From positions 1,612,001 to 1,676,000 of the forward strand of contig NZ_WAAQ01000001.1 in assembly GCF_008868125.1 (NCBI RefSeq): DNA of 64,000 nucleotides, read 5' to 3'. This document shows, in pieces, positions 57,164 to 64,000 of the stretch (position 1 is its first letter; each line of letters opens with the position of its first letter). The translations under genes were made by a program, and so were the position numbers. The stretch comes from Microbacterium maritypicum (GTDB lineage Bacteria; Actinomycetota; Actinomycetes; Actinomycetales; Microbacteriaceae). The notes below the pieces were generated by a model, which did not search any database, had not been told where the DNA came from, and saw only the letters and a program-made list of their open reading frames with translations.

Positions 57164-58312
57164 ATGGAAGACCTGTCCGCAGAGGAGCGCGAGCTCGCCG
57201 CTATGGTGCGGGAGTTCGCCGACACGGTCGTTGCACCGCAGGCCTACGAGGCTGACCGCACGCACACCCTGTCCATGGACGTCGTGGCGCAGATGGGCGA
57301 TCTCGGCCTGTTCGGTCTGCCGTTCCCGGAGGAGTACGGAGGACAGGGCGGTGACTACATGGCTCTCGGCATCGCGATTGAGGCGCTGGGCCGTGTGGAC
57401 CAGTCCATCGCGATCACGCTCGAAGCGGGGGTGAGTCTCGGCGCGATGCCGATCTATCGCTTCGGTACCGAGGAGCAGCGCCGGGAGCTGCTCCCTGATC
57501 TGCTCGCGGGGCGGGCGCTGGCCGGTTTCGGTCTCACCGAACCGGAGGCCGGAAGCGATGCGGGGGCGACCAGGACCACGGCGCGCCTCGACGGCGACGA
57601 ATGGGTGATCGACGGCTCCAAGCAGTTCATCACCAACTCGGGAACACCGATCACGCGCTTCGTCACGGTCACCGCGGTGACGGGGAACGAGAACGGGCGC
57701 AAGGAGATCTCGACGATCATCGTCCCCAACGGCACGCCGGGGTTCACCGTCGAGGCACCGTACGACAAGGTCGGCTGGAACGCCTCAGACACTCATCCGC
57801 TGACGTTCGACGGCGCTCGCGTGCCTGCCGGCAACCTCCTGGGCGAGCGAGGGAGCGGCTTCCGCAGCTTCCTCAGCATCCTCGACGAAGGACGCATCGC
57901 GATCGCTGCTCTCTCCACGGGCGCGGCGGAGGGCTGCCTGGAGGCGGCGGTCGAGTATGCGAAGAGCCGCACGATCTTCGGCGCCGCGCTGAGCACCCGC
58001 CAGAACGCCCAGTTCACCCTGGCCCGCATGCGTGCACGGGTGCACACCGCCCGTCTCGCCTGGCACCACGCTGCGCGACTCCGCGATGCGGGGAAGCCGT
58101 TCGCCGAAGCCGCGGCCATCGCGAAGCTGGTCGGCGGGGAGGCCGCGATGGACAACGCCAGGGACGCGACGCAGATCTTCGGCGGGAACGGCTTCATGAA
58201 CGAGTTCCCGGTGGGGCGTCACTACCGCGATTCGAAGATCCTCGAGATCGGCGAGGGCACCACCGAAGTGCAACTGCTCGTCATCGCTCGTGGACTCGGA
58301 CTCGCCGGGTAG
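57164..58312 (+). CDS. Acyl-CoA dehydrogenase (isovaleryl-CoA dehydrogenase by context)
   Basis: This 382-residue flavoenzyme has the acyl-CoA dehydrogenase signatures GFGLTEPEAGSDAGA and DGSKQFITNSG, FAD contacts in TRQNAQF, and DATQIFGGNGFMNEFPVGRH. A glutamate late in the chain (LEIGEGTTEVQ) occupies the usual catalytic area. The neighbours point to isovaleryl-CoA as substrate (FadE19/Rv2500c type, from memory). I prefer ATG 57164 over the TTG at 57158 because AGGAG lies 8 nt before it. Its TAG stop is part of the next promoter. Confidence 0.92.
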   Translation: MEDLSAEERELAAMVREFADTVVAPQAYEADRTHTLSMDVVAQMGDLGLFGLPFPEEYGGQGGDYMALGIAIEALGRVDQSIAITLEAGVSLGAMPIYRFGTEEQRRELLPDLLAGRALAGFGLTEPEAGSDAGATRTTARLDGDEWVIDGSKQFITNSGTPITRFVTVTAVTGNENGRKEISTIIVPNGTPGFTVEAPYDKVGWNASDTHPLTFDGARVPAGNLLGERGSGFRSFLSILDEGRIAIAALSTGAAEGCLEAAVEYAKSRTIFGAALSTRQNAQFTLARMRARVHTARLAWHHAARLRDAGKPFAEAAAIAKLVGGEAAMDNARDATQIFGGNGFMNEFPVGRHYRDSKILEIGEGTTEVQLLVIARGLGLAG

Positions 58313-58315
58313 CGT
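58310..58315 (+). promoter_or_regulatory. -10 element of the maoC-type gene, sharing the fadE stop codon
   Basis: TAGCGT, then GGCGGT, then ATG at 58322. The TAG (58310-58312) is the stop codon of the dehydrogenase gene. This predicts an internal leaderless promoter for maoC-citE. Confidence 0.55.
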
Positions 58316-58321
58316 GGCGGT

Positions 58322-58810
58322 ATGACCACGCACGACATCCTCCAGAGGGGTCTGTACTACGAGGAGTTCGAGGTCGACGCCCGCTACCTGCATCGGCCGG
58401 GGCGCACGGCGACCGAGGCCGACAACGTGCTCTTCACCACGCTCACCATGAACACGCAGGCCCTGCACCTGGATGCGGCCTTCGCCGATGCCCAGGACCC
58501 GTTCCGCGCGCGCCTGATGAACTCGATGTGGACGCTGTCGACCATGGTGGGTTCCTCCGTGGCGCAGCTGACCCAGGGGACTCTGGTGGCGCAGCTCGGA
58601 TTCGGCGACGTGGCGTTCCCTCATCCGCTGTTCGCCGGCGACACGCTCTACACCGAGAGCGTGGTCACACAGAAGCGCCTCTCCTCGTCGCGCCCAGGGC
58701 AGGGCATCGTGACCATCGCGCACACCGGGCGGAACCAGGGCGGCACCGTCGTCGCCACCGCCGTACGATCGGTGCTCGTGCACTGCCTTCCGGAAGGGAC
58801 CACCTCATGA
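58322..58810 (+). CDS. MaoC-like hydratase (methylglutaconyl-CoA hydratase by context)
   Basis: This 162-residue hot-dog protein has the MaoC layout: EEFEVDARYLHRPGRTATEA with a hydratase Asp/His pocket, ALHLDAAFADAQDPFRARL and FPHPLFAGDTLYTESVV. The M. tuberculosis counterpart Rv2499c is, from memory, an itaconyl/methylglutaconyl-CoA hydratase. Here it would convert 3-methylglutaconyl-CoA to HMG-CoA. It overlaps citE by ATGA and has its own leaderless promoter. Confidence 0.85.
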   Translation: MTTHDILQRGLYYEEFEVDARYLHRPGRTATEADNVLFTTLTMNTQALHLDAAFADAQDPFRARLMNSMWTLSTMVGSSVAQLTQGTLVAQLGFGDVAFPHPLFAGDTLYTESVVTQKRLSSSRPGQGIVTIAHTGRNQGGTVVATAVRSVLVHCLPEGTTS

Positions 58811-59613
58811 CGTTCGATCTGGGTCCGGCGCTGCTGTTCTGCCCTGCCGACCGTCCTGAGCGCTTCCAGAAGGCATCCGAGCGGGCTGATGCGATCATCC
58901 TCGATCTCGAGGATGCGGTGCTTCCGGATGCGAAGGATGCCGCGCGGCGCAATGTGATCGCGGCCGACCTCGACCCGAACCGTGTGATCGTCCGCGTGAA
59001 CGCACCAGACAGCGGTGCCTTCGCAGCCGACCTCGCGGCTCTGGCGCAGACCGACTTCCGCACGGTGATGGTGGCGAAGACGGAGGACGTGGAGAGCCTG
59101 GCGGCTTTCGATGAGCGATACTCGCTGATCGCCCTCTGTGAGACGGCGCGCGGTATCCACGCGGCCGACCGCATCGCCGCACACCCGCGGGTCTCGGCCA
59201 TGATGTGGGGCGCCGAGGATCTCGTGGCCTCACTCGGAGGGACCTCGTCACGGCGCGCGGACGGCGGCTATCGCGACATCGCCCGCTACGCCCGCGCTCG
59301 CGTTCTCCTCGAATCCGGGGCGCACGGCAAGGCCGCGATCGACGCGGTGCACATCGACCTCGAGGATGCAGACGGGCTCCGACACGAGGCTATCGACGCC
59401 GCCGCGTCCGGCTTCTCGGCGACGGCCTGCATCCATCCGAACCAGGTGGCGGCGATCCGCGCGGCCTATCGTCCCGACGAGGCGACCATCACCTGGGCCC
59501 ATGCGGTGCTCGCCGCCGCCGAGACCGAGCGCGGAGTCTTCCGATTCCAGGGACGCATGATCGACGAGCCGGTGCTCCGCCATGCACGCGCGGTCACCTC
59601 CCGCGCCCTCTGA
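58807..59613 (+). CDS. CitE-like beta-hydroxyacyl-CoA lyase (HMG-CoA lyase role by context)
   Basis: This 268-residue TIM-barrel protein of the HpcH/HpaI-CitE family opens FCPADRPERFQKASERADAI and has LDLEDAVLPDAKDAAR. The metal and CoA contacts (LCETARGI, MMWGAEDLVASLGG) and IHPNQVAAIRAAYRP follow. It lacks citrate lyase partners. In M. tuberculosis the orthologue Rv2498c is reported as a bifunctional HMG-CoA/citramalyl-CoA lyase. Here it would release acetyl-CoA and acetoacetate from leucine carbon. ATG 58807 overlaps the maoC stop. Confidence 0.88.
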   Translation: MTFDLGPALLFCPADRPERFQKASERADAIILDLEDAVLPDAKDAARRNVIAADLDPNRVIVRVNAPDSGAFAADLAALAQTDFRTVMVAKTEDVESLAAFDERYSLIALCETARGIHAADRIAAHPRVSAMMWGAEDLVASLGGTSSRRADGGYRDIARYARARVLLESGAHGKAAIDAVHIDLEDADGLRHEAIDAAASGFSATACIHPNQVAAIRAAYRPDEATITWAHAVLAAAETERGVFRFQGRMIDEPVLRHARAVTSRAL

Positions 59614-59620
59614 TCAGAGG
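59607..59620. terminator. 14-bp palindrome spanning two abutting convergent stop codons
   Basis: CCTCTGATCAGAGG is a perfect palindrome whose centre TGATCA contains the citE stop (TGA 59611-59613) and the opposing phosphatase stop (59614-59616), with no base between them. It may serve as a weak bidirectional terminator. Confidence 0.35.
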
Positions 59621-60201
59621 ACGGGCGACTCTTCGAGCAGACGCAGATAGCCCGGCGCCGCGACGAAGCGGTGCACGGAGCCGTTCTGGAGGACCTCGCC
59701 GTCGCGGGGGAGCGTGCCACCGGAGACGTGGTCGATAACGGCGCGGATCACCCCACCGTGCGCGACGACGATCACCGACTCCGCGCGGGGCGTCGATCTC
59801 CGTCGGGCCTCGCGCGCGATCGCGTGCAAGGCCGCGATGGCCCGTTCTCCGACCTCGTGCAGGGATTCGGCGCCCGGGACCTCGGCGTGCCAGTCGCCGT
59901 AGGTTCTGATGTAATCGGGCACGAGCATGCCTTCGCCGTCGCCGAACTCCCGCTCGCGGATGTCGGGGACGATTCCTGCGATCTCCAGGCCCAGGCGATC
60001 GGCGATGATCTCGGCCGTCTCCTTCGCCCGCAGCAGCGGGCTGGTGTACACCGCGTGGTGCGTCGTCGCGGCGAGCTTCTCCGCCGCCCACCGGGCATCC
60101 TCACGCCCGGTCTCATTCAGGGGGATGTCTGTGGAGCCCTGGATGCGCTTGGCGAGGTTCCAGTCGGTCTGACCGTGGCGGACGAGAGTGAGGTGGGTCA
60201 C
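59614..60201 (-). CDS. Histidine phosphatase (phosphoglycerate mutase-like)
   Basis: This 195-residue enzyme has the catalytic RHG motif LVRHGQTDWNLAKRIQG, YTSPLLRAKETAEII with the second Arg, and the late histidine in VIVVAHGGVIRAV. The family includes cofactor-dependent mutases and many phosphatases; here a broad phosphatase is most likely. The GTG start overlaps the sirtuin stop (GTGA), so it is co-translated with it. Confidence 0.92.
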   Translation of the reverse strand: MTHLTLVRHGQTDWNLAKRIQGSTDIPLNETGREDARWAAEKLAATTHHAVYTSPLLRAKETAEIIADRLGLEIAGIVPDIREREFGDGEGMLVPDYIRTYGDWHAEVPGAESLHEVGERAIAALHAIAREARRRSTPRAESVIVVAHGGVIRAVIDHVSGGTLPRDGEVLQNGSVHRFVAAPGYLRLLEESPVL

Positions 60202-61037
60202 GAGAGGAGTTCCTGGAGGGCGGGGAGCACGTCGCTGGTGCCGGCGGCGATGGTGACATGCGCCCAGGCATCCGCGCGCGTCGGCTCACGGTTGACGATG
60301 ATCAGGGGGATGTTGCGACGGCGGGCACGCTCGACCAGGCGCACACCGGAGTTCACGACCAGCGAGGATCCGGCCACGATCAAGGCGGTGCTGGAGCGCA
60401 GCAGCGACTCCGCCGCACGGAAGCGGTCCTGTGGCACGTACTCGCCGAAGAACACCACATCCGGCTTGAGCATGCCGGCGCAGACGGTGCACACGGGGAC
60501 GATGAACCCGTCCGTGCTCTCGGGGAGGACGTCGCCGTCCGGGGCGAGCGCGATGTTCTCGGGCACGGTGATCCAGGGATTGAGCTCCTCGATCTGCACG
60601 GCGATGTCGCGGCGGTCGAAGACCTGTCCGCATTGCAGGCACAGCACGCGGCGCATCGTCCCGTGCACCTCGATGACGTGCGTGCTCCCGGCTCGCAGAT
60701 GCAGTCCGTCGACGTTCTGGGTGATGACGCCGGACACGGTGCCCGCTGCTTCGAGCTGCGCGAGGGCGGTGTGCCCGGCGTTCGGCTCCGCCCTGGCGAA
60801 GGCGCGCCAGCCGAGGTGCCCGCCCACCCAGTACCGGCGCCGCGCAGCCTCGTCGCCCAGATAGGTCTGGATCGTCATCGGATCGCTGCGGGTCCGTGCT
60901 CCTTCGCCGCGATAGGCGGGGATGCCGGAGTCGGTGGAGATGCCGGCGCCGGTGAGGAGTGCGATGCGCTTCTCACGCAGCAGCTCGGCGGCGTGGGCGA
61001 TGGTGGCCGACAGCTCGGCGGGATTCGACACGCTCAC
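60198..61037 (-). CDS. NAD-dependent protein deacylase (sirtuin)
   Basis: This 279-residue sirtuin has the NAD-binding GAGISTDSGIPAYRGEGA, the catalytic ITQNVDGLHLRAGS, the catalytic histidine in EVHGTMRRVLC, a four-cysteine zinc site (CLQC and CTVC) and the Rossmann tail IVAGSSLVVNSGVR. It removes acyl groups from protein lysines. The GTG at 61037 has AGGAGG upstream. Translation is coupled to the histidine phosphatase. Confidence 0.95.
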   Translation of the reverse strand: MSVSNPAELSATIAHAAELLREKRIALLTGAGISTDSGIPAYRGEGARTRSDPMTIQTYLGDEAARRRYWVGGHLGWRAFARAEPNAGHTALAQLEAAGTVSGVITQNVDGLHLRAGSTHVIEVHGTMRRVLCLQCGQVFDRRDIAVQIEELNPWITVPENIALAPDGDVLPESTDGFIVPVCTVCAGMLKPDVVFFGEYVPQDRFRAAESLLRSSTALIVAGSSLVVNSGVRLVERARRRNIPLIIVNREPTRADAWAHVTIAAGTSDVLPALQELLS

Positions 61038-61152
61038 AGGACCTCCTCGAGCGAGTCTACGGTGCCCGGGCGTGCGGCGGACCCGACCGACGGGGGTGGC
61101 TCTCGGAGATGTCGGTGCGGGACGACTCCCGGGCGGTGGCAGAGTGGAGCCC

Positions 61153-61953
61153 GTGGAACTGCTGCCTGTGACCGACGCCTGTGACCGACGCCTCGATGAC
61201 TACCGTGCACTCACCGATACCGCCCTGCGCACTCTTTCCGAGCCGTCCGGCGGGCTGTACATCGCGGAGTCGACGAAGGTGATCGCGCGCGCCGTCGCCG
61301 CGGGCCACCGTCCACGCTCCCTCCTGGTGCAGGAACGCCGGATCGACGACATCCGGGAGATCGTCGGCGATCTCGATGTGCCCGTGTACGTCGTGCCGGA
61401 CGAGATCGCCGAGGCGGTGACCGGCTTCGCCGTGCACCGCGGGACGATCGCGTCTATGCATCGACCCGAGTTGCCGGCCGTGCACGACGTGATCGAGGGG
61501 GCGTCCCTCGTGCTGATCCTGGAGAACATCGGCGATCACACCAACGTCGGGGCCGCCTTCCGCGCCGCCGCCGGACTCGGGGCCGATGCCGTGCTCGTGT
61601 CGCCGGGTGGCGCCGACCCGCTCTATCGTCGCAGCGTCCGCGTGAGTATGGGCACCGTGTTCCAGGTGCCGTGGACACGGATCACGGACTGGGAATCCGC
61701 CATCGCGGATCTTCACGCCGCAGGTTTCGACATCGCCGCCCTGGCGCTGCGCGATGACGCCGTCACCCTCGACGCCTACGCCGCCGAACGCCCGTCCCGC
61801 GTCGCCCTGGTCATGGGGTCGGAGGGCGACGGTCTCTCGCGGGAGGCCATGGACGGCGCGGACACCGTCGTCACCATCCCGATGAGCGGGGGAGTGGACT
61901 CGCTGAACGTGGCATCAGCGGCTGCGGTCGCGCTCTGGTCGATGAAGGCCTGA
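61153..61953 (+). CDS. TrmH/SpoU-family RNA 2'-O-methyltransferase
   Basis: This 266-residue enzyme has the knotted SpoU motifs: [37 protein letters not shown] and IPMSGGVDSLNVASAAAVAL. It methylates the ribose of a tRNA or rRNA position that I cannot name. The start is GTG 61153, from which residues align with the N-terminal domain as I know it (LDDYRALTDTALR, then LYIAESTKVI). The longer frame overlaps the sirtuin gene and is rejected. A 13-bp tandem repeat lies just inside the start. Confidence 0.9.
   Translation: MELLPVTDACDRRLDDYRALTDTALRTLSEPSGGLYIAESTKVIARAVAAGHRPRSLLVQERRIDDIREIVGDLDVPVYVVPDEIAEAVTGFAVHRGTIASMHRPELPAVHDVIEGASLVLILENIGDHTNVGAAFRAAAGLGADAVLVSPGGADPLYRRSVRVSMGTVFQVPWTRITDWESAIADLHAAGFDIAALALRDDAVTLDAYAAERPSRVALVMGSEGDGLSREAMDGADTVVTIPMSGGVDSLNVASAAAVALWSMKA
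61165..61190 (+). repeat. 13-bp tandem duplication inside the methyltransferase start region
   Basis: CCTGTGACCGACG occurs twice in a row (61165-61177 and 61178-61190), followed by CCT. Because 13 is not a multiple of three, a gain or loss of one unit would shift the reading frame of the first codons. Confidence 0.7.
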
Positions 61954-61958
61954 CGCGC

Positions 61959-62786
61959 TCAGTCCCGCTCGGGAAGGAACACCGGCGAGGGGTCGGGGCG
62001 CTTCGCCGCGAGGTTGTCGCCCGACGACTGGTGCCGCAGCCGCCGAAGCACCCATGGCACGAGGTGCTCGCGCGCCCAGCCGAGGTCTTCCGACCGGGCC
62101 TCGCGCCACGTGCGCAACGGGAACGGCTCGGGCTGCATGGCCTCGAGGTCGTTCGGCACGTTCAGCGCGCGCAGCGCCATACGGGCCACCTCGTGGTGGC
62201 CGAGGGCGTTGTAGTGCAGGCGGTCGTCGTCGAAGAACCGCATGTCCTGCACGACCTTGAGCGCCCATTGGTCGGCGACGATGCAGTCGTGGCGCTCGGC
62301 GATCGCACGGACGTTCTCGTTGTAGATGGCGACCTTGCCGCGGAAGGCTCGGAAGACGGGAGTGAACCCGGTGTCGATGCCCGTGAAGAGCAGGATGGCC
62401 GCGCCCGTGGACGACAGGCGCACGACGGCGTCTTCGAGCTGACTCGCAATGGCATCGGGGTCGGTGCCGGGGCGGATCACGTCGTTGCCACCCGCACAGA
62501 TCGACACCAGGTCGGGGTGCAGTGCGATCGCCGGCTCGATCTGGTCGGCGACGATCTGGGCGATCAGCTTGCCGCGGACCGCGAGGTTCGCGTAGGCGAA
62601 GTCGTCCACCTGCGCCGCGAGCACTTCGGCGACGCGGTCGGCCCACCCGCGGTGGCTGCCCGGATGTGCGGGGTCGGGGTCGCCGATGCCCTCGGTGAAC
62701 GAATCGCCGATCGCGACGAAACGGCGCCACGGGTGCGCGGTCTCATTGGGGACATAGGGGGTCCGAGTCGAATCCTGGTCGGTCAT
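61959..62786 (-). CDS. SGNH/GDSL-family hydrolase
   Basis: This 275-residue esterase-like protein has block I FVAIGDSFTEGIGDP with the catalytic serine, a glycine in LAVRGK, block III ICAGGNDVI with the oxyanion Asn, and block V DDDRLHYNALGHHEVAR with the catalytic Asp and His. It has no signal peptide, so it is probably cytoplasmic. I start at ATG 62786, 6-7 nt after AAGGAGCG, and reject the very long upstream frame. The substrate is unknown. Confidence 0.92.
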   Translation of the reverse strand: MTDQDSTRTPYVPNETAHPWRRFVAIGDSFTEGIGDPDPAHPGSHRGWADRVAEVLAAQVDDFAYANLAVRGKLIAQIVADQIEPAIALHPDLVSICAGGNDVIRPGTDPDAIASQLEDAVVRLSSTGAAILLFTGIDTGFTPVFRAFRGKVAIYNENVRAIAERHDCIVADQWALKVVQDMRFFDDDRLHYNALGHHEVARMALRALNVPNDLEAMQPEPFPLRTWREARSEDLGWAREHLVPWVLRRLRHQSSGDNLAAKRPDPSPVFLPERD

Positions 62787-62920
62787 CCAGCGCTCCTTCA
62801 CGAACGTCGTGCGAAGCGGCGGTGACCGCGACGCAGTGACAGAGCCTACCCGCACGTGCCCATCCCGGGGAGGGCACGCGCGGGAACTGCCGCGAGTGAT
62901 CCAGTGTCCGCGGCAGCGAT

Positions 62921-62926
62921 TATCGT
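62921..62926 (+). promoter_or_regulatory. -10 element of the truncated helicase gene
   Basis: TATCGT, then 7 nt, then ATG at 62934. Confidence 0.4.
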
Positions 62927-62933
62927 GGACTCG

Positions 62934-64000
62934 ATGCTCTCTCCGTCCTTTCCTCAGCGTGCCCCATGGGGAACCGCGAACAAGCTGCGCGCCTGGCAGC
63001 AGGAGGCCCTCGAACAGTACTTCGCCGCGGATCAGCGCGACTTCCTCGTGGCGGCCACGCCCGGCGCTGGGAAGACCACCTTCGCGCTCACCCTCGCGGT
63101 CGAGCTCATGCGCATGGGCGAGGTCAACCGCATCATCGTCGTGGCGCCGACCGAGCATCTCAAGACGCAGTGGGCCGATGCCGCCGCGCGCGTGCACATC
63201 CGCCTCGACCCCCGCTTCCGCAACAGCGACTGGGCACCGGCACGGCACTATCACGGCGCGGTCGTGACCTATGCGCAGGTCGCGGCGAAGTCCTCGGTGC
63301 ACCGCCATCTCACCGAAGACGCCCAGACGCTGGTGATCCTCGACGAGGTGCACCACGGCGGCGACGCGCTCAGCTGGGGCGACGCGATCCGCGACGCCTA
63401 CGGGCCCGCCAAGAGGCGCCTCCTCCTCTCCGGAACGCCGTTCCGGAGCGACACCGCACCGATCCCGTTCGTCGAGTACCACCCCGACGAGTCCGGCGCC
63501 CGCATCTCGCGCACCGACTACAACTACGGCTACGGCCGGGCGCTGGCCGACGGTGTCGTGCGCCCCGTGCTGTTCCACATGTACGCCGGCAAGATGCGCT
63601 GGCGCACCACCACAGGTGACGAGCTCGAGACGCACCTCGGCCAGGACAACACGAAGGACGTGACGTCGCAGGCCTGGCGAACGGCGCTCGACCCCGAGGG
63701 CGACTGGATGCCCGCCGTGCTCTCGGCTGCCGATCGCCGCCTCACCGAGATCCGCCATCACGTTCCCGATGCCGGCGGACTCGTGCTGGCGACCGATCAG
63801 ACCGTGGCGCGCGCCTACGCGAAGATCCTGCACAGCATCACGGGTCAGCAGCCGACGATCGTGCTCTCCGACGACGCGACCGCTTCGGAGCGGATCGAGA
63901 AGTTCAGTGCCAACGACGCCCGGTGGATGGTGGCCGTGCGCATGGTGTCCGAAGGCGTCGACGTCCCGCGCCTCGCCGTGGGCGTGTACGCGACGTCGTC
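62934..64000 (+). CDS. Superfamily II helicase (DEAD/DEAH, XPB/UvrB-like), 3' truncated
   Basis: The first 355 codons are present and the window ends inside the gene. Motif I is ATPGAGKTTFAL, Ia VVAPTEHLKTQWA, II LVILDEVHHGGDALS (DEVH) and III LLSGTPFRS. The RecA2 part begins near VLATDQTVARAYAKIL, with VRMVSEGVDVPRLAVGVYAT as motif V. It matches the DEAD/DEAH helicases of actinobacteria that resemble XPB. Its role in DNA repair or restriction is not shown by the neighbours. The start has TATCGT 7 nt upstream. Confidence 0.92.
   Translation, partial: MLSPSFPQRAPWGTANKLRAWQQEALEQYFAADQRDFLVAATPGAGKTTFALTLAVELMRMGEVNRIIVVAPTEHLKTQWADAAARVHIRLDPRFRNSDWAPARHYHGAVVTYAQVAAKSSVHRHLTEDAQTLVILDEVHHGGDALSWGDAIRDAYGPAKRRLLLSGTPFRSDTAPIPFVEYHPDESGARISRTDYNYGYGRALADGVVRPVLFHMYAGKMRWRTTTGDELETHLGQDNTKDVTSQAWRTALDPEGDWMPAVLSAADRRLTEIRHHVPDAGGLVLATDQTVARAYAKILHSITGQQPTIVLSDDATASERIEKFSANDARWMVAVRMVSEGVDVPRLAVGVYATS

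Noticed and set aside
57601..58806. Upstream part of the frame leading into the CitE-like gene
   Set aside because: It overlaps the dehydrogenase and MaoC genes in another frame and is Arg/His-rich shadow sequence; the ATG at 58807 is coupled to maoC.
58807..59613. Citrate lyase beta subunit
   Set aside because: No alpha or gamma citrate lyase subunits or ligase are nearby; the leucine catabolic context fits an HMG-CoA-type lyase better.
62787..63833. Upstream part of the 624-codon minus-strand frame ending in the SGNH hydrolase
   Set aside because: It is antisense to the superfamily II helicase, and homology to SGNH hydrolases starts only after ATG 62786, which has its own AAGGAG.

Overview
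This is a high-GC (about 68-70 % by eye), gene-dense chromosomal segment from an actinobacterium, most likely Microbacterium or a close Microbacteriaceae relative. I infer this from GlgE-type glucan metabolism, GatCAB, a LigA with a Micrococcales-style insert, GTG starts, many leaderless genes, and small orphan proteins of Microbacteriaceae type. I see no insertion sequence, prophage, plasmid gene, CRISPR array or rRNA. The window is mostly conserved backbone. From memory, long parts follow the order of M. tuberculosis Rv2464c-Rv2511 (nei, rpiB, pepN, glbO, thioesterase, ettA, ssbB, bkd, citE/fadE19/accA1/accD1, orn), rearranged into blocks.

Layout. 1-266: end of a thioredoxin/TPR co-chaperone. 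297-6708 (-): glgX-glgE-glgB, translationally coupled. 6809-11927 (+): cysteine desulfurase, mnmA, ligA and an unknown protein. 11950-15542 (-): DEAD-box helicase and a fatty acyl-CoA ligase. 15610-21160 (+): gatCAB, dinB, a GerW-like protein and a small kinase. 21157-23775 (-): DUF2017-clpS-zincin, a LysE exporter, tRNA-His and orn. 23863-29507: tRNA-Arg, a second SSB, a lipoprotein, ettA and two thioesterases. 29486-36978 (-): a membrane-anchored serine hydrolase, a coupled mscS/truncated globin/FAD dehydrogenase operon, and pepN. 37158-43271: coproporphyrin ferrochelatase, rpiB, nei, a PaiB-like protein, an amidohydrolase, dps (-) and a gamma-carbonic anhydrase. 43300-47034: tRNA-CAT followed by an accessory patch of orphan proteins and an AraC regulator. 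47147-49298: an exonuclease, an alpha/beta hydrolase and an Lrp regulator. 49470-59613: a two-operon cluster encoding almost the whole leucine catabolic route, from branched-chain 2-oxo acid dehydrogenase to an HMG-CoA-lyase-type CitE protein, with its own Lrp and TetR regulators. 59614-64000: phosphatase, sirtuin, rRNA/tRNA methyltransferase, SGNH hydrolase and a truncated superfamily II helicase.

The strongest sequence-level signal is regulatory. At least 16 genes carry a TANNNT -10 hexamer exactly 6 nt before an ATG/GTG and have no usable Shine-Dalgarno, so their mRNAs should be leaderless. This pattern also settles several start codons. In two places the TAG stop codon of the upstream gene is itself the first half of the -10 of the next gene. 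The leucine cluster carries two GTTA-N8-TAAC operators between tetR and accD1 and a 17-bp perfect inverted repeat between lrp and bkdA. No stretch without a gene exceeds about 220 bp; the longest are 45107-45322, 24294-24498, 36979-37157 and 45946-46119. I found no clearly new defence or mobile system.
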